This document shows, in pieces, positions 1 to 8,348 of a stretch of DNA of 64,000 nucleotides (the stretch's first letter is position 1; each line of letters begins with the position of its first letter). A program made the position numbers and the translations under genes. Under the pieces are notes generated by a model. It was not told the origin of the DNA. It saw only the letters and a program-made list of their open reading frames with translations, and ran no database searches. This stretch comes from Haloarcula litorea (GTDB lineage Archaea; Halobacteriota; Halobacteria; Halobacteriales; Haloarculaceae). The stretch is taken from NCBI RefSeq assembly GCF_029338195.1, contig NZ_CP119779.1, positions 2,914,001 through 2,978,000 of the forward strand, read 5' to 3'.

Positions 1-1378
1 CGTACGGGTCCGGCAGTAGGACCACGGCGTTCTCCGGCGGACCGCCCTCGAACGGTTCGTAGGCGTCCTCGTAGGTCCGGGTCACCTCCATGTTCTCCGA
101 CAGCGGCGCGTCGAGGTTGTCTGCGGTCACGCCGCCCATCCCCGCGGTACTCACGAGCGCGAGCGCGAGCACGACCGCACGCGCGCCGCGTCGGCTGGTC
201 CGCTCGGCCAGCGCCGACCGGGCGGCGCGAGTCCCACCGACCGCGCCCCGAGCGGCGAAGGCCGCGGTCGGGACCAGCAGGTCGAAGTGGTAGTACGGCC
301 CCAGCGCGGAGACGAGCCCGTCGCCCGCCCGTTCCAGGTCCCCGAGGATGTTGAAGTTCCCCCAGAAGTAGACGTTGCCCGCCGCGACGCTGACGAACAG
401 CCCCGCCACGATTAACTGCCGGGCGGTGACCCCGGCCCTCGCGGCGAGTGCGAGGCCGACGACGGCGAGCCCCGCTCCGAGCAGTCCGCCGGCGATCCAC
501 TCGGTGAAGAACAGTTCCAGCACCAGCCGGTTCGCCCGGAGCGCCAGCTCGGGCGTGTAGACGATCTCGTGTCCGAGGATCTCCCGGTGGCCGAAACCGA
601 GGCCGTCCTCCGGCGCGAACGCCTGGTACGGGAACGTGAACGTTGCCCCGGTCACGACTGCGTTGTACGCGAGGGTGGTCACAACGCCGGCAGAGCCCAG
701 TACGGCCGTCGTCGCCTGCCGGGGGAGCGCGCCCCGCGGGTCACGCCAGAGCGTCCAGCAGGCGTGTGCGATGAACGGGGCCGCGAACAGCACCGCGGTG
801 TACGGGCGGGAGAAGAACGCGAGTCCGACCGCGACCCCCGCCGCGGCGGCGACGCGTCGGTCGCCGGTCCGGTCGGCGACGAGGTAGGCGTAGCCGAACG
901 CGAGGTTCAGCAGCGTCGTCGGCGCGTACGGGAGGAACACCGAGGAGTCGATCAGGAACAGCGGCGACGCGAGGACGAACACGCCCGCGAGCAGACCGGT
1001 CCGGTGATCGAACACCTCGCGGACGACGCCGACGACGCCGAGGACGTTCCCCGCGGCGATGGCGACCAGTGCCACCCGGTAACCACCCAGCAGTTTCCCG
1101 ACGGCGAACATCGCGGCCGGGACCGGCGCGTACTTCGGGTACATCCCGCGCTCGCTCTCGACGAAGAACCACGGCCGGAACGCGCCCTCGACGGGCGAGT
1201 GGAGGAACAGCCGCCCCTCCAGCAGCATCGCGGCCTGCTGGAGGTACACCCCCTCGTCGTGGTTCAAGGAGTGGTAGGGGAACACCTGCGTCGAGACGAC
1301 GGCGACGGTGGCGGCGGCGACGAGGGCGAGTGCGGCCGCGGTCCAGCGGTCCCGTCGGAGGTCCGTGAGACGAGCCAT
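1..1378 (-). CDS. GT39-like integral membrane protein (partial, C-terminus beyond window)
   Basis: Reads from an ATG at 1378 leftwards for 459 codons and runs off the window edge without a stop. The protein is polytopic, with many hydrophobic segments. Its first extracytoplasmic loop carries an acidic DEG motif (residues 41-43, NHDEGVYLQQA), followed by a YPKYAP segment. This resembles GT-C fold dolichyl-phosphate-mannose (PMT/ArnT, GT39-type) glycosyltransferases, in which the first-loop acidic pair is catalytic. Specific substrate is unknown. It starts only 9 bases after the permease stop and is on the same strand, so co-transcription with the iron-type transporter is likely. Assignment to the superfamily is fair; transferase activity is inference. 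Confidence 0.6.
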   Translation of the reverse strand, partial: MARLTDLRRDRWTAAALALVAAATVAVVSTQVFPYHSLNHDEGVYLQQAAMLLEGRLFLHSPVEGAFRPWFFVESERGMYPKYAPVPAAMFAVGKLLGGYRVALVAIAAGNVLGVVGVVREVFDHRTGLLAGVFVLASPLFLIDSSVFLPYAPTTLLNLAFGYAYLVADRTGDRRVAAAAGVAVGLAFFSRPYTAVLFAAPFIAHACWTLWRDPRGALPRQATTAVLGSAGVVTTLAYNAVVTGATFTFPYQAFAPEDGLGFGHREILGHEIVYTPELALRANRLVLELFFTEWIAGGLLGAGLAVVGLALAARAGVTARQLIVAGLFVSVAAGNVYFWGNFNILGDLERAGDGLVSALGPYYHFDLLVPTAAFAARGAVGGTRAARSALAERTSRRGARAVVLALALVSTAGMGGVTADNLDAPLSENMEVTRTYEDAYEPFEGGPPENAVVLLPDPY

Positions 1379-1387
1379 CGCTGTCGG

Positions 1388-3007
1388 TCAGTCGGCCCGC
1401 TGTTCCTGTGCGAGGATGACGGCCATCGAGAGCCCGGAGACGACCACGAGGACCAGGGCCGGCACGGCGGCCGCACCGTACAGTCCCGCCTCCTGGACGC
1501 GCCAGATGTAGGTCACGAGCGTGTCGAACCGGAGCGGCCGCAGGATCAGCGTCGCCGGGAGCTCCTTCATCGTCGTGAGGAAGACCAGCGCCGCCCCGGT
1601 CGCGATCCCCGGCAAGACGAGCGGGAGCGTCACCGACCGGAACGTACTCGCGCGCGATCGGCCGAGCACGCGGGCCGCCTCGACGAGTCCCTGGTCGACC
1701 TGGAGCCGCGACGTCCGGATGGACCCGATCGCCTGTGGCATAAACCGGACCACGTAGGCGAACACGAGCAGGGGAACGGTCTTGTAGAACCACGGGAGCA
1801 CGTCGAGGCTGAAGCTCACCAGCGCGATGGCCAGCACGATGCCCGGTGCCGCGTACCCCACGTAGGGGGCCCGGTCAGCCAGCGAGGCCACCCAGGAGTC
1901 AGAGGTCGCAGAGCGGAGGCCGATGGGGACCGCGACCAGTACCGACGCGCCGGCGGCCAACAGCGCCACCCAGACGGAGTTGAGTCCGTACGACCACGAG
2001 AACGCCATCGACCCGGTGGCGTAGCCCGGGCCGCTCCGGAGGAACCACATCCCGAAGATGGCGATCGGGAGCAGGATAGCCACCGACCCGACGAGCGCCG
2101 GGAGCAGTGCCGCGGGGTAGCGCCACAGCCCCAGGTCGAGGTCGAACGCGCCCCGGTTCCCGCTGCTGCCGTAGGCCCCAGAGTCGTCGGCCCCGATCCG
2201 GGACTCCAGTGCGAGGACGACGGCCGTCACCGCGAACAGCTCCAGCGACAGCAGGGCCGCGTAGTCGCGCATGAAGGCGTTGTAGCGGGCGTAGATGAAC
2301 TGCGTGAACACCTCGACGCGCATGATGTTCGGCGTGCCGAAGTCCGACAGCGTGTACAGCGCGACCAGCAGCGCCCCCGCGGTGATCCCCGGTAGGATCT
2401 GGGGGAGCGTGATCCGGCGGAACGCCTCCCACCGGCTGGCGTTGAGCGTGCGCGCGGCCTCGACGAGCGAGGCGTCGAGCGACAGCAGCGACGCCCGCGT
2501 CGTGAGGAAGACGTACGGGTAGGTGTACAGCGTGAGGACGACGGCGGCACCGACGAACCCGTAGATGGTCGGGATCTGCTCGATACCGAGTGGCGAGAGC
2601 ACGTCCGCCAGCGCACCACGCGGCCCGAACGCGGAGACGGCGGCGAAGGCCCCGAGGTAACTCGGGATCGCGAGCGGCAGCGCCGCGACGACGGTCCAGA
2701 ACCGGTTCAGCGGGAGGTCGCCCTGTACCGTCAGGACGGCAAGCGGGACGCCGACGAGGACGCTGCCGGCGGTGACGACGCCGACCAGCGCGACGCTCCG
2801 GACGAGCACCTGGAGCGTCTGTGGCGCGACGGTGAGCGAGAACGCGCGCGAGCCCAGCGCGAGCACGTCGACGAGGAGCCAGCCCAGGGGGGCGACGAGC
2901 GCGGTCGCGACGGCCGCCGCCAGCAGCGTCAGCCCCAGACCGACGGCCGACTCCTCGTCCTCGGCGGCGCGCGCTCGGACGGCCGCGACGCGCTCCCGGA
3001 CGCTCAT
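1388..3007 (-). CDS. ABC transporter permease, Fe3+ type (FbpB-like, 12 TM)
   Basis: A 539-residue double-length permease with about 12 membrane segments and two cytoplasmic EAA loops: EAARTLNASRWEAFRRITLP in the first half and EAARVLGRSRASTFRSVTLP in the second. This tandem layout is typical of ferric iron (FbpB/AfuB) and thiamine (ThiP) permeases, which form the channel alone without a second permease. The start ATG overlaps the stop of the binding-protein gene by 4 bases, so the two are translationally coupled. No ATPase gene follows in the window; the next gene is a GT39-like membrane protein. Iron as substrate is inferred from the binding protein type and the iron-box-like operators upstream. 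Confidence 0.85.
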   Translation of the reverse strand: MSVRERVAAVRARAAEDEESAVGLGLTLLAAAVATALVAPLGWLLVDVLALGSRAFSLTVAPQTLQVLVRSVALVGVVTAGSVLVGVPLAVLTVQGDLPLNRFWTVVAALPLAIPSYLGAFAAVSAFGPRGALADVLSPLGIEQIPTIYGFVGAAVVLTLYTYPYVFLTTRASLLSLDASLVEAARTLNASRWEAFRRITLPQILPGITAGALLVALYTLSDFGTPNIMRVEVFTQFIYARYNAFMRDYAALLSLELFAVTAVVLALESRIGADDSGAYGSSGNRGAFDLDLGLWRYPAALLPALVGSVAILLPIAIFGMWFLRSGPGYATGSMAFSWSYGLNSVWVALLAAGASVLVAVPIGLRSATSDSWVASLADRAPYVGYAAPGIVLAIALVSFSLDVLPWFYKTVPLLVFAYVVRFMPQAIGSIRTSRLQVDQGLVEAARVLGRSRASTFRSVTLPLVLPGIATGAALVFLTTMKELPATLILRPLRFDTLVTYIWRVQEAGLYGAAAVPALVLVVVSGLSMAVILAQEQRAD

Positions 3008-4242
3008 CCGAGAACGTTCGCCTCGCGCATCAGCTCGAGCGTCGGTTCGAGGTCGGACAGCTCAGAGAGGTCGATGCCCGGCGGGTTCAGCTGGTCGATC
3101 GTCGGCAGCCCACCGGGGGGCGCGACGCCGGGGATCATCGGGTAGGCGAAGCTGACGGTCGTGAAGAACTCCTGGGCCTCCGCCGACAGCAGGTGACGGA
3201 CGAAGTTGTTCACGAGGTCGCCCTTCTCGGTCCCCTCGATGCGGAGGGCACCGGCGACGTTGACGAGCGCGCCCGCGTCGCCCTCGGTGAACGCGAGGTC
3301 GATCGGGGCGTCGGGCCGCTGGTTCTTCACCCGCAGCGCGTAGTAGTGGTTCGCGAAGCCGGCGTTGAGCGCGCCGTCGGCGACCTGGTTCGAGACGACG
3401 AACTCGTTGGGGTAGCGCTCGGTGCCGGCCTCGCGCATCGAGACGAGCCACTCTCTGGTCGCCTCCGGGCCCCGGAGCAGTCGCATCGCCGTCACGAAGG
3501 ACTTGAACGCGCCGTAGGTCGGTGCCCACCCCATCGTCCCCGTGAGCGCGTCCGTGTTCGGGAACTCGGCCACCTTGTCGGGGACGTCGCTCTCGCTGAG
3601 TGCGTTCGTGTTGTACGGGATGCTGCGGGCGCGGCCGGCGACGCCGACCCACGCGTTGTCCGACCCCTGGAAACCGGAGGGGACGGGTTCGACGACGTCG
3701 TCGGGGAGCGGTTCGTAGGCGTCGTTGTCGGCGACGTAGCCGAGCGAACTGGCGTCGATCGACCAGAACACGTCGGCCTGTGGCGATCCGGCCTCGACCT
3801 CTTGGACGACCGTCTGTGCGAGCGACGAGGAGGAGGCGCTGCTGGCGAACACCTGGAAGTCGGGGTAGATCTCCTGGAGCATCTCCACGAACTGGAAGTA
3901 GATGCCTCCCTCGCCACCGCCGATGTAGAGGTTCAGCGAGCCCGAGAGGTTCGGCAGGTCCTGGATGGAGGTGCCGCCGGGGGCCGGGCGGTCCTCGACG
4001 AGAGTCCCGGAGCCACGGAAGGCGGACAGCGACGGGATCTCGGCGGGTGCACCCTGGGAGGTGCCACCGCCGCCGTCGCCGCCGTCTCCACCGCCGTCAC
4101 CGCCGTCCCCCCCGTCACCGCCACCGAGGAGGGAGTTACAGCCCGCGAGGGCCGTCGCGGCCGTCGCTCCGCCGAGCGTGAGGAAGCGACGGCGCGACGA
4201 CTTCGACCCGATACGAGCAGAAGTGTCGTTGGCGTCTGTCAT
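3004..4242 (-). CDS. Tat-exported lipoprotein, ABC substrate-binding protein (Fe3+ family)
   Basis: 412 residues. The N-terminus has a twin-arginine signal (SSRRRFLTLGG, residues 15-25) and a lipobox ending at Cys35 (ALAGC), so it is exported folded and lipid-anchored outside the membrane. Residues 40-60 are a Gly/Asp linker. The rest matches the periplasmic-binding-protein class II fold of ferric iron-binding proteins (for example NLSGSLNLYIGGGEGG near the start of the domain, SIPYNTNALS, and FTEGDAGALVNVAGALRI in the second lobe). It delivers substrate to the permease encoded next. A palindrome resembling an iron box lies 15 bases before the ATG. Other small anions or thiamine cannot be excluded as substrate. 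Confidence 0.85.
   Translation of the reverse strand: MTDANDTSARIGSKSSRRRFLTLGGATAATALAGCNSLLGGGDGGDGGDGGGDGGDGGGGTSQGAPAEIPSLSAFRGSGTLVEDRPAPGGTSIQDLPNLSGSLNLYIGGGEGGIYFQFVEMLQEIYPDFQVFASSASSSSLAQTVVQEVEAGSPQADVFWSIDASSLGYVADNDAYEPLPDDVVEPVPSGFQGSDNAWVGVAGRARSIPYNTNALSESDVPDKVAEFPNTDALTGTMGWAPTYGAFKSFVTAMRLLRGPEATREWLVSMREAGTERYPNEFVVSNQVADGALNAGFANHYYALRVKNQRPDAPIDLAFTEGDAGALVNVAGALRIEGTEKGDLVNNFVRHLLSAEAQEFFTTVSFAYPMIPGVAPPGGLPTIDQLNPPGIDLSELSDLEPTLELMREANVLG
4063..4125 (-). repeat. Short GGD-coding repeat in the lipoprotein linker
   Basis: An imperfect 9-base repeat (ccgccgtca-like) codes for a Gly-Gly-Asp linker, residues 40-60, just after the lipobox Cys35. Such flexible acidic linkers are common in haloarchaeal lipoproteins. 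The repeat could vary in length by slippage between strains. Confidence 0.6.
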
Positions 4243-4257
4243 CGTTTGTGGGTATGA

Positions 4258-4273
4258 TTTAGGTATGCCTAAA
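4258..4273. promoter_or_regulatory. Iron-box-like operator before the binding-protein gene
   Basis: TTTAGGTATGCCTAAA: perfect 6-bp inverted half-sites TTTAGG/CCTAAA with a 4-bp spacer. It is centred about 23 bases before the ATG at 4242, where the TATA box of a leaderless transcript should lie, so a bound protein would block transcription. The half-sites match the core of the bacterial DtxR/IdeR iron box; haloarchaea carry DtxR-family iron repressors (SirR/Idr). Binding is inferred. Confidence 0.7.
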
Positions 4274-4284
4274 TGGCTTGTGTT

Positions 4285-5448
4285 TCAGTCGTCGGCCGCG
4301 GCCGGAACCTGCTCGGACTCCGCGGTCTCGAGTTCGTCGAGACAGTCGAGCCAGTCGAGCATATACTCGCCACAGTAGTTGAGGAAGGCCCCGTTCTCCC
4401 AGTCTTCGTAGTCGCCCTCGGCGAGGCGCTCGGCCATCGCCTCGAACACCTCGGCGTAGGAGTCGGCGTCGTCTCCGACGGCGTCGATCTCCTCCCAGAC
4501 GTGCTCGTTGAGTTCGAGGCCGTGGACCTCGTTCGTGAGGTCCGAGAACGTCGACCGCGGGGCCTTGTTGTGCTCACAGAGCGGGTCGCCGTTGTAGATG
4601 TGTTTCCCGAGCACGTCACAGGCCCGCTTGAGGAACAGGCCCGACCAGATGTCGTCGAACCGGCCCACGTCCCACTCGTTGTCGTCCATCGGGAGCTGGT
4701 AGAACGCCGGGACGACCTCCCGTCGGAAGGCGAGGTTCATCGAGCAGACGGTGAGGTAGTTCCCCTCGGCGGCGACGAAGTCCTCGCCGAAGTCCGCGGC
4801 CGTCGTGCGAGTCTGTGCCTGGCCCTGCAGGTCCCCGTCCATCAGGATGCGGACGGCGTCGAGGTCGGGGACGTTCGTCCACAGGCCCTGCGAGGCGACC
4901 ACGTCGTCGACGTGGGTGGTCTCGGTCTCGACGGACTCGTCCATCGCCGAGTACGGGTAACCACGCGGGTAGAGGTCGTGTTCGTCGACGTTCTGGTAGA
5001 GGACGTTCACCCAGTCCTCGTCGGAACTGACCCGCTCGATCTCGCCCTCGAAGGCGAGGTTCGCCATGTGCGTCCCGAAGAAGTCGACGTCCTCGTGGGG
5101 CAGCGTGTCGTCGTCGATGAACACGCCGTACTCGAAGTCGTTGGCCCAGAGGTAGAGGAGTCCGAAGGAGGTCTGGGCGTGACTCGCCTCGGGGATGAGG
5201 TGGGCGTACTCCGACGCGCCCTGCTCCTCGAACCACTCCTCGCGGGCGGTTCCGTCGAAGACGGCACCGTCGACCCCCTCCTCGTCGAGCATCCGTTCCA
5301 TCGCCTCGGTGTCACAGAAGTCCTCGGTGACGAGGACGACGTACAGCCGGTCGAGGTCGAACCCGTGGTCCCGCGCGTTCGCGAAGTACTCGCGCATACA
5401 CTCGTGGTTCCGGATCGTCGGCACCACGACGCAGATGTCCTGAGTCAT
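4285..5448 (-). CDS. Reversibly glycosylated polypeptide (RGP)/alpha-1,4-glucan-protein synthase-like protein
   Basis: 387 residues. The N-terminal VVVPTIRN (7-14) and the acidic IDDDTLP (111-117) match the PTIR and IDDD signatures of plant reversibly glycosylated polypeptides, GT-A-like proteins that self-glycosylate or act as UDP-arabinopyranose mutases. The DDD would bind a metal and nucleotide sugar. It has no signal peptide or membrane segment, so it is cytoplasmic. It lies 42 bases upstream of the lipoprotein gene on the same strand, and its own promoter has two iron-box-like palindromes. A sugar-active protein under predicted iron control is unexpected. The family call is fairly secure; the reaction is unknown. 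Confidence 0.75.
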   Translation of the reverse strand: MTQDICVVVPTIRNHECMREYFANARDHGFDLDRLYVVLVTEDFCDTEAMERMLDEEGVDGAVFDGTAREEWFEEQGASEYAHLIPEASHAQTSFGLLYLWANDFEYGVFIDDDTLPHEDVDFFGTHMANLAFEGEIERVSSDEDWVNVLYQNVDEHDLYPRGYPYSAMDESVETETTHVDDVVASQGLWTNVPDLDAVRILMDGDLQGQAQTRTTAADFGEDFVAAEGNYLTVCSMNLAFRREVVPAFYQLPMDDNEWDVGRFDDIWSGLFLKRACDVLGKHIYNGDPLCEHNKAPRSTFSDLTNEVHGLELNEHVWEEIDAVGDDADSYAEVFEAMAERLAEGDYEDWENGAFLNYCGEYMLDWLDCLDELETAESEQVPAAADD

Positions 5449-5462
5449 CCTACCGGACTAGT

Positions 5463-5478
5463 TTTAGGACTGCCTAAA
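5463..5478. promoter_or_regulatory. Iron-box-like operator before the RGP-like gene (proximal)
   Basis: TTTAGGACTGCCTAAA: perfect TTTAGG/CCTAAA half-sites, 4-bp spacer, same architecture as the site at 4258-4273. It is centred about 22 bases before the ATG at 5448, so it probably overlaps the promoter core. Confidence 0.7.
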
Positions 5479-5489
5479 GAGGCTTCCGT

Positions 5490-5505
5490 TTTAGGCTCGC
5501 CGAAT
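5490..5505. promoter_or_regulatory. Degenerate second iron-box-like site (distal)
   Basis: TTTAGGCTCGCCGAAT: one intact half-site and one degenerate half-site (CCGAAT for CCTAAA). Its centre is 27 bp from the centre of the proximal box, between two and a half and three helical turns. It may support cooperative binding of a second dimer. Confidence 0.4.
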
Positions 5506-5567
5506 ACTCGCCGTCGGTGCCCACGTGTGCATCGATCCGAGTTCCAGAGGCCGGCGCGGTCGGGCAG

Positions 5568-5575
5568 TTTATATA
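5568..5575 (+). promoter_or_regulatory. TATA-like box in the divergent region before the SDR gene
   Basis: TTTATATA, the strongest AT-rich element in the 232-base divergent region 5449-5680. If used for the rightward genes, transcription would start near 5600 and leave a leader of about 80 nt before the ATG at 5681. A second candidate (CTATTATTGG, near 5608) would give a shorter leader. Confidence 0.4.
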
Positions 5576-5680
5576 CGCTCCGGGCAGCGGCCGGTCGTTT
5601 GAGGCGAACTATTATTGGCCTGTGCGCTGCCTCTCTACCAGAGAGATGCGTATCCGAAGTGACGGGGGTCACACTCACCG

Positions 5681-6424
5681 ATGAATCTGGACAACCAGAC
5701 CTGTGTCGTCACGGGGTCGTCACGAGGTATCGGACGCGGCATCGCCGAGGACCTCGGCGAACACGGCGCGAACGTCGTCGTCAACTACCGGTCCTCCGAG
5801 CGAGAGGCCGCCGAAGTCGTCGAGAGCATCCGGTCGGACGGTGGCGACGCCATCGCCGCACAGGCCGACGTGGCGAAACACGAGGAGGTCGAGGCGATGC
5901 GCGAGGAGGTCGCCGACGAGTTCGGGGCCGTCGACGTGCTGGTCAACAACGCGGGCATCACGATCGACAAGAAGTTCGAGAACATGACCCGCGAGGACTG
6001 GGACACCGTCATCGACGTCAACCTCGGCGGGGTGTACAACTGCACGGACGTCTTCTACGACGACATCCGCCACGCCGACGACGGCCGTCTCATCAACATC
6101 TCCAGCGTCGTCGGCCAGCAGGGCAACATCGGTCAGGCCAACTACGCGACGACGAAGTCCGGTCTGTTCGGGTTCACGCGCACGCTCGCGCTCGAACTCG
6201 CCCACACCGGATCGACGGCCAACTGCGTCGCCCCGGGGTTCGTCAAGACCGATATGCTGGAGGAGGTCCCCGAGCGCGTCCAGGAGAAGATCCTCCGGGA
6301 GATCCCGCTGGACCGGTTCGCGACGGTCCAGGACATCGCGGGGATCGTCCGGTTCGTCGCCAGCGAGGAGTCCAGCTACATGACCGGCCAGGTGCTCGGC
6401 GTCAACGGCGGGATGGAGTGGTAA
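5681..6424 (+). CDS. 3-oxoacyl-CoA/ACP reductase, SDR family (FabG/PhaB-like)
   Basis: 247 residues, a classical short-chain dehydrogenase. It has the NAD(P) motif TGSSRGIGRG (11-20), VNNAG (88-92), the catalytic Ser141/142, and the YATTK motif with Tyr155 and Lys159. It should reduce 3-oxoacyl thioesters to (R)-3-hydroxyacyl thioesters with NADPH. Archaea lack classical ACP fatty acid synthesis, and haloarchaea use close homologues (PhaB) to supply monomers for polyhydroxyalkanoate. The acyl-CoA carboxylase subunit gene starts 1 base after the stop, so they form an operon, consistent with acyl-CoA metabolism. The exact acyl substrate is not determinable. Confidence 0.85.
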   Translation: MNLDNQTCVVTGSSRGIGRGIAEDLGEHGANVVVNYRSSEREAAEVVESIRSDGGDAIAAQADVAKHEEVEAMREEVADEFGAVDVLVNNAGITIDKKFENMTREDWDTVIDVNLGGVYNCTDVFYDDIRHADDGRLINISSVVGQQGNIGQANYATTKSGLFGFTRTLALELAHTGSTANCVAPGFVKTDMLEEVPERVQEKILREIPLDRFATVQDIAGIVRFVASEESSYMTGQVLGVNGGMEW

Positions 6425-6425
6425 T

Positions 6426-8006
6426 ATGAGTCAACAGGAAGACCAATCGGAGAGCGAGGACGCACCGGACCCGGTCGAGGAACTCCGCGAGAAGCGCCGC
6501 GAGGCGGAACTGGGCGGGGGTGAGGCCCGCATCGAGTCCCAACACGAGAAGGGGAAGATGACCGCCCGGGAGCGCATCGACTTCCTCGTCGACGAGGGCA
6601 CCTTCCACGAGGTCGACCCGTTCGTCGAGCACCGCTCGACGAACTTCGGGATGGAGGACAAGCGGTTCCCGGGCGACGCCGTCGTCACCGGCTACGGCGA
6701 GGTCGACGGCCGGAAGGTGTTCCTGTTCGCCCACGACTTCACCGTCCTCGGGGGCTCGGTCGGCGAGGTCGTCGCGGACAAGATCTGCAAGGTGATGGAC
6801 AAGGCCATCGAGAACGGTGTCCCCGTCATCGGCCTGAACGACTCCGGCGGAGCCCGCATCCAGGAGGGCGTCGACTCGCTGGTCGGCTTCGCGAAGATCT
6901 TCGAGCGCAACACGAAGGCCAGCGGGCTCATCCCGCAGATCTCGGCCATCATGGGGCCGTGTGCCGGCGGGGCGACGTACTCACCGGCGCTGACCGACTT
7001 CACCTTTATGGTGCAGGACACCAGCCATATGTTCATCACCGGGCCGGACGTCATCGAGACGGTCACCGGCGAGCAGGTGTCCAAGGAGGAACTCGGCGGC
7101 GCGAGTTCCCACTCGACCAAGTCGGGCGTCGCTCACTTCTCGTACCCGTCCGAGGAGGAGGCCCTGGAGAACATCCGCCGGCTCCTCTCCTATCTGCCGC
7201 AGAACAACATGGAGGACCCGCCGAGCGTCCAGCCGTGGGACGAACCCGACCGGGAGATCCCGGAGGTCACGGACATCGTCCCCTCGGCCCCCCGGAAGCC
7301 GTACGACATGACGCAGGTCGTCGACCGCATCGTCGACGAGGAGTCCTTCTTCGAGGTCCACGAGAACTGGGCGCGCAACATCGTCGTCGGCTTCGCCCGG
7401 ATGGACGGGCAGTCCGTCGGCATCGTCGCGAACCAGCCCCGGGTCAGCGCGGGGACGCTTGACATCGACGCCGCCGAGAAGGGCGCGCGGTTCATCCGCT
7501 TCTGTGACTCGTTCAACGTTCCGATCATCTCGCTGGTGGACGTGCCGGGCTTCATGCCCGGGACCGAGCAGGAGCACAACGGCATCATCCGCCGGGGTGC
7601 GAAGCTCATCTACGCCTACGCCGAGGCGACGGTGCCGCTGCTGTCGGTGGTCGTCCGCAAGGCCTACGGCGGGGCCTACATCGTGATGTCCTCGAAGTTC
7701 CTGGGCAGCGACGTGAACTACGCCTGGCCGGGCTCGGAGATGGCGGTGCTGGGCCCCCGCGGCGCGGTCAACATCCTCTACCGGAACGAGATCGCCGAGG
7801 CCGAGAACTCCGACGCCAAGCGCCAGGAGCTGATGGACGAGTTCCGCGAGGAGTTCGCCCACCCCTACGGCCCCGCCAAGCGGGGTTACCTCGACGACGT
7901 CATCGAGCCGAAGGACACCCGCAAGCGGCTCATCGACGACCTGGACCTGCTCCAGCGCAAGCGCGAGGAGGGGCCGCCCAAGGACCACGGCAACATCCCG
8001 CTCTGA
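6426..8006 (+). CDS. pccB: Acyl-CoA carboxylase carboxyltransferase (beta) subunit, propionyl-CoA type
   Basis: 526 residues, usual length for PccB/MmdA. It has the two crotonase-like halves of biotin-dependent carboxyltransferases. Recognisable blocks include LNDSGGARIQEG, the oxyanion region GPCAGGATYSPAL, the second-half VDVPGFMPGTEQE, and KAYGGAYIVM. It transfers carboxyl from biotinyl carrier to propionyl- or acetyl-CoA, giving methylmalonyl- or malonyl-CoA. The biotin carboxylase/carrier (alpha) subunit is not in the window. In haloarchaea this enzyme feeds propionyl-CoA for copolymer polyhydroxyalkanoate and intermediary metabolism. Dependence on biotin gives a functional link to the biotin operon at 16.5-20.6 kb. 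Methylmalonyl-CoA decarboxylase is the alternative name for the same family. Confidence 0.88.
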   Translation: MSQQEDQSESEDAPDPVEELREKRREAELGGGEARIESQHEKGKMTARERIDFLVDEGTFHEVDPFVEHRSTNFGMEDKRFPGDAVVTGYGEVDGRKVFLFAHDFTVLGGSVGEVVADKICKVMDKAIENGVPVIGLNDSGGARIQEGVDSLVGFAKIFERNTKASGLIPQISAIMGPCAGGATYSPALTDFTFMVQDTSHMFITGPDVIETVTGEQVSKEELGGASSHSTKSGVAHFSYPSEEEALENIRRLLSYLPQNNMEDPPSVQPWDEPDREIPEVTDIVPSAPRKPYDMTQVVDRIVDEESFFEVHENWARNIVVGFARMDGQSVGIVANQPRVSAGTLDIDAAEKGARFIRFCDSFNVPIISLVDVPGFMPGTEQEHNGIIRRGAKLIYAYAEATVPLLSVVVRKAYGGAYIVMSSKFLGSDVNYAWPGSEMAVLGPRGAVNILYRNEIAEAENSDAKRQELMDEFREEFAHPYGPAKRGYLDDVIEPKDTRKRLIDDLDLLQRKREEGPPKDHGNIPL

Positions 8007-8051
8007 GCGGGGCTGTCGGGCGGCGAGCGTTTCGAACGAGAATCGACGGTC

Positions 8052-8071
8052 GACGGCGCGAACGCGCCGTC
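8052..8071. terminator. Perfect GC hairpin between convergent genes
   Basis: GACGGCGCG-AA-CGCGCCGTC, a 9-bp perfect stem between the pccB stop and the stop of the convergent zinc-ribbon gene, whose stop codon it touches. It could slow transcription from both sides. No T-tract follows, so terminator function is inference. Confidence 0.4.
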
Positions 8072-8249
8072 AGTGGAACTGTTCCAGGACTTCGAGGTCC
8101 CGCGAGGTCTTCATAAACTCGGCGAGCCGGTGGGTCGACCCGCACTCGGCACAGTCGAACGAGGAATCCGGGGCCGGCAGTTCGGACGGTTGCTCTTCCC
8201 AGGTCTCCCCGCAGTCGGGACACTGCAGCTCGATCCAGGCTTCCTGCAT
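8070..8249 (-). CDS. Small zinc-ribbon protein (59 aa)
   Basis: A 59-residue protein with two CxxC knuckles: CPDCGETW (residues 10-17) and CAEC (32-36 region). This is the four-cysteine pattern of a single zinc ribbon. It resembles a conserved haloarchaeal small zinc-binding family (DUF7836-type, by recollection), whose C-terminus typically reads AEFMKT(S/A)RDLE. Function is unknown. It is convergent with pccB and divergent from the thiolase gene. The start at 8249 is the only ATG giving an intact first knuckle. Confidence 0.75.
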   Translation of the reverse strand: MQEAWIELQCPDCGETWEEQPSELPAPDSSFDCAECGSTHRLAEFMKTSRDLEVLEQFH

Positions 8250-8348
8250 ACGTGGTGCTGGCGAACACTGGCCCATATACTTTGTGCGGGCCACCGCAGG
8301 GATGGGGTGACCGTAACGAATACACGACAGCCCTGAGAGGTGGCGGGT

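Noticed and set aside
569-2395. 608-codon open frame on the plus strand
   Set aside because: It is antisense to the permease and the GT39-like gene. Its translation is Arg/Asp/Glu/Val/His-rich without domains, the usual artefact of GC-rich haloarchaeal coding DNA.
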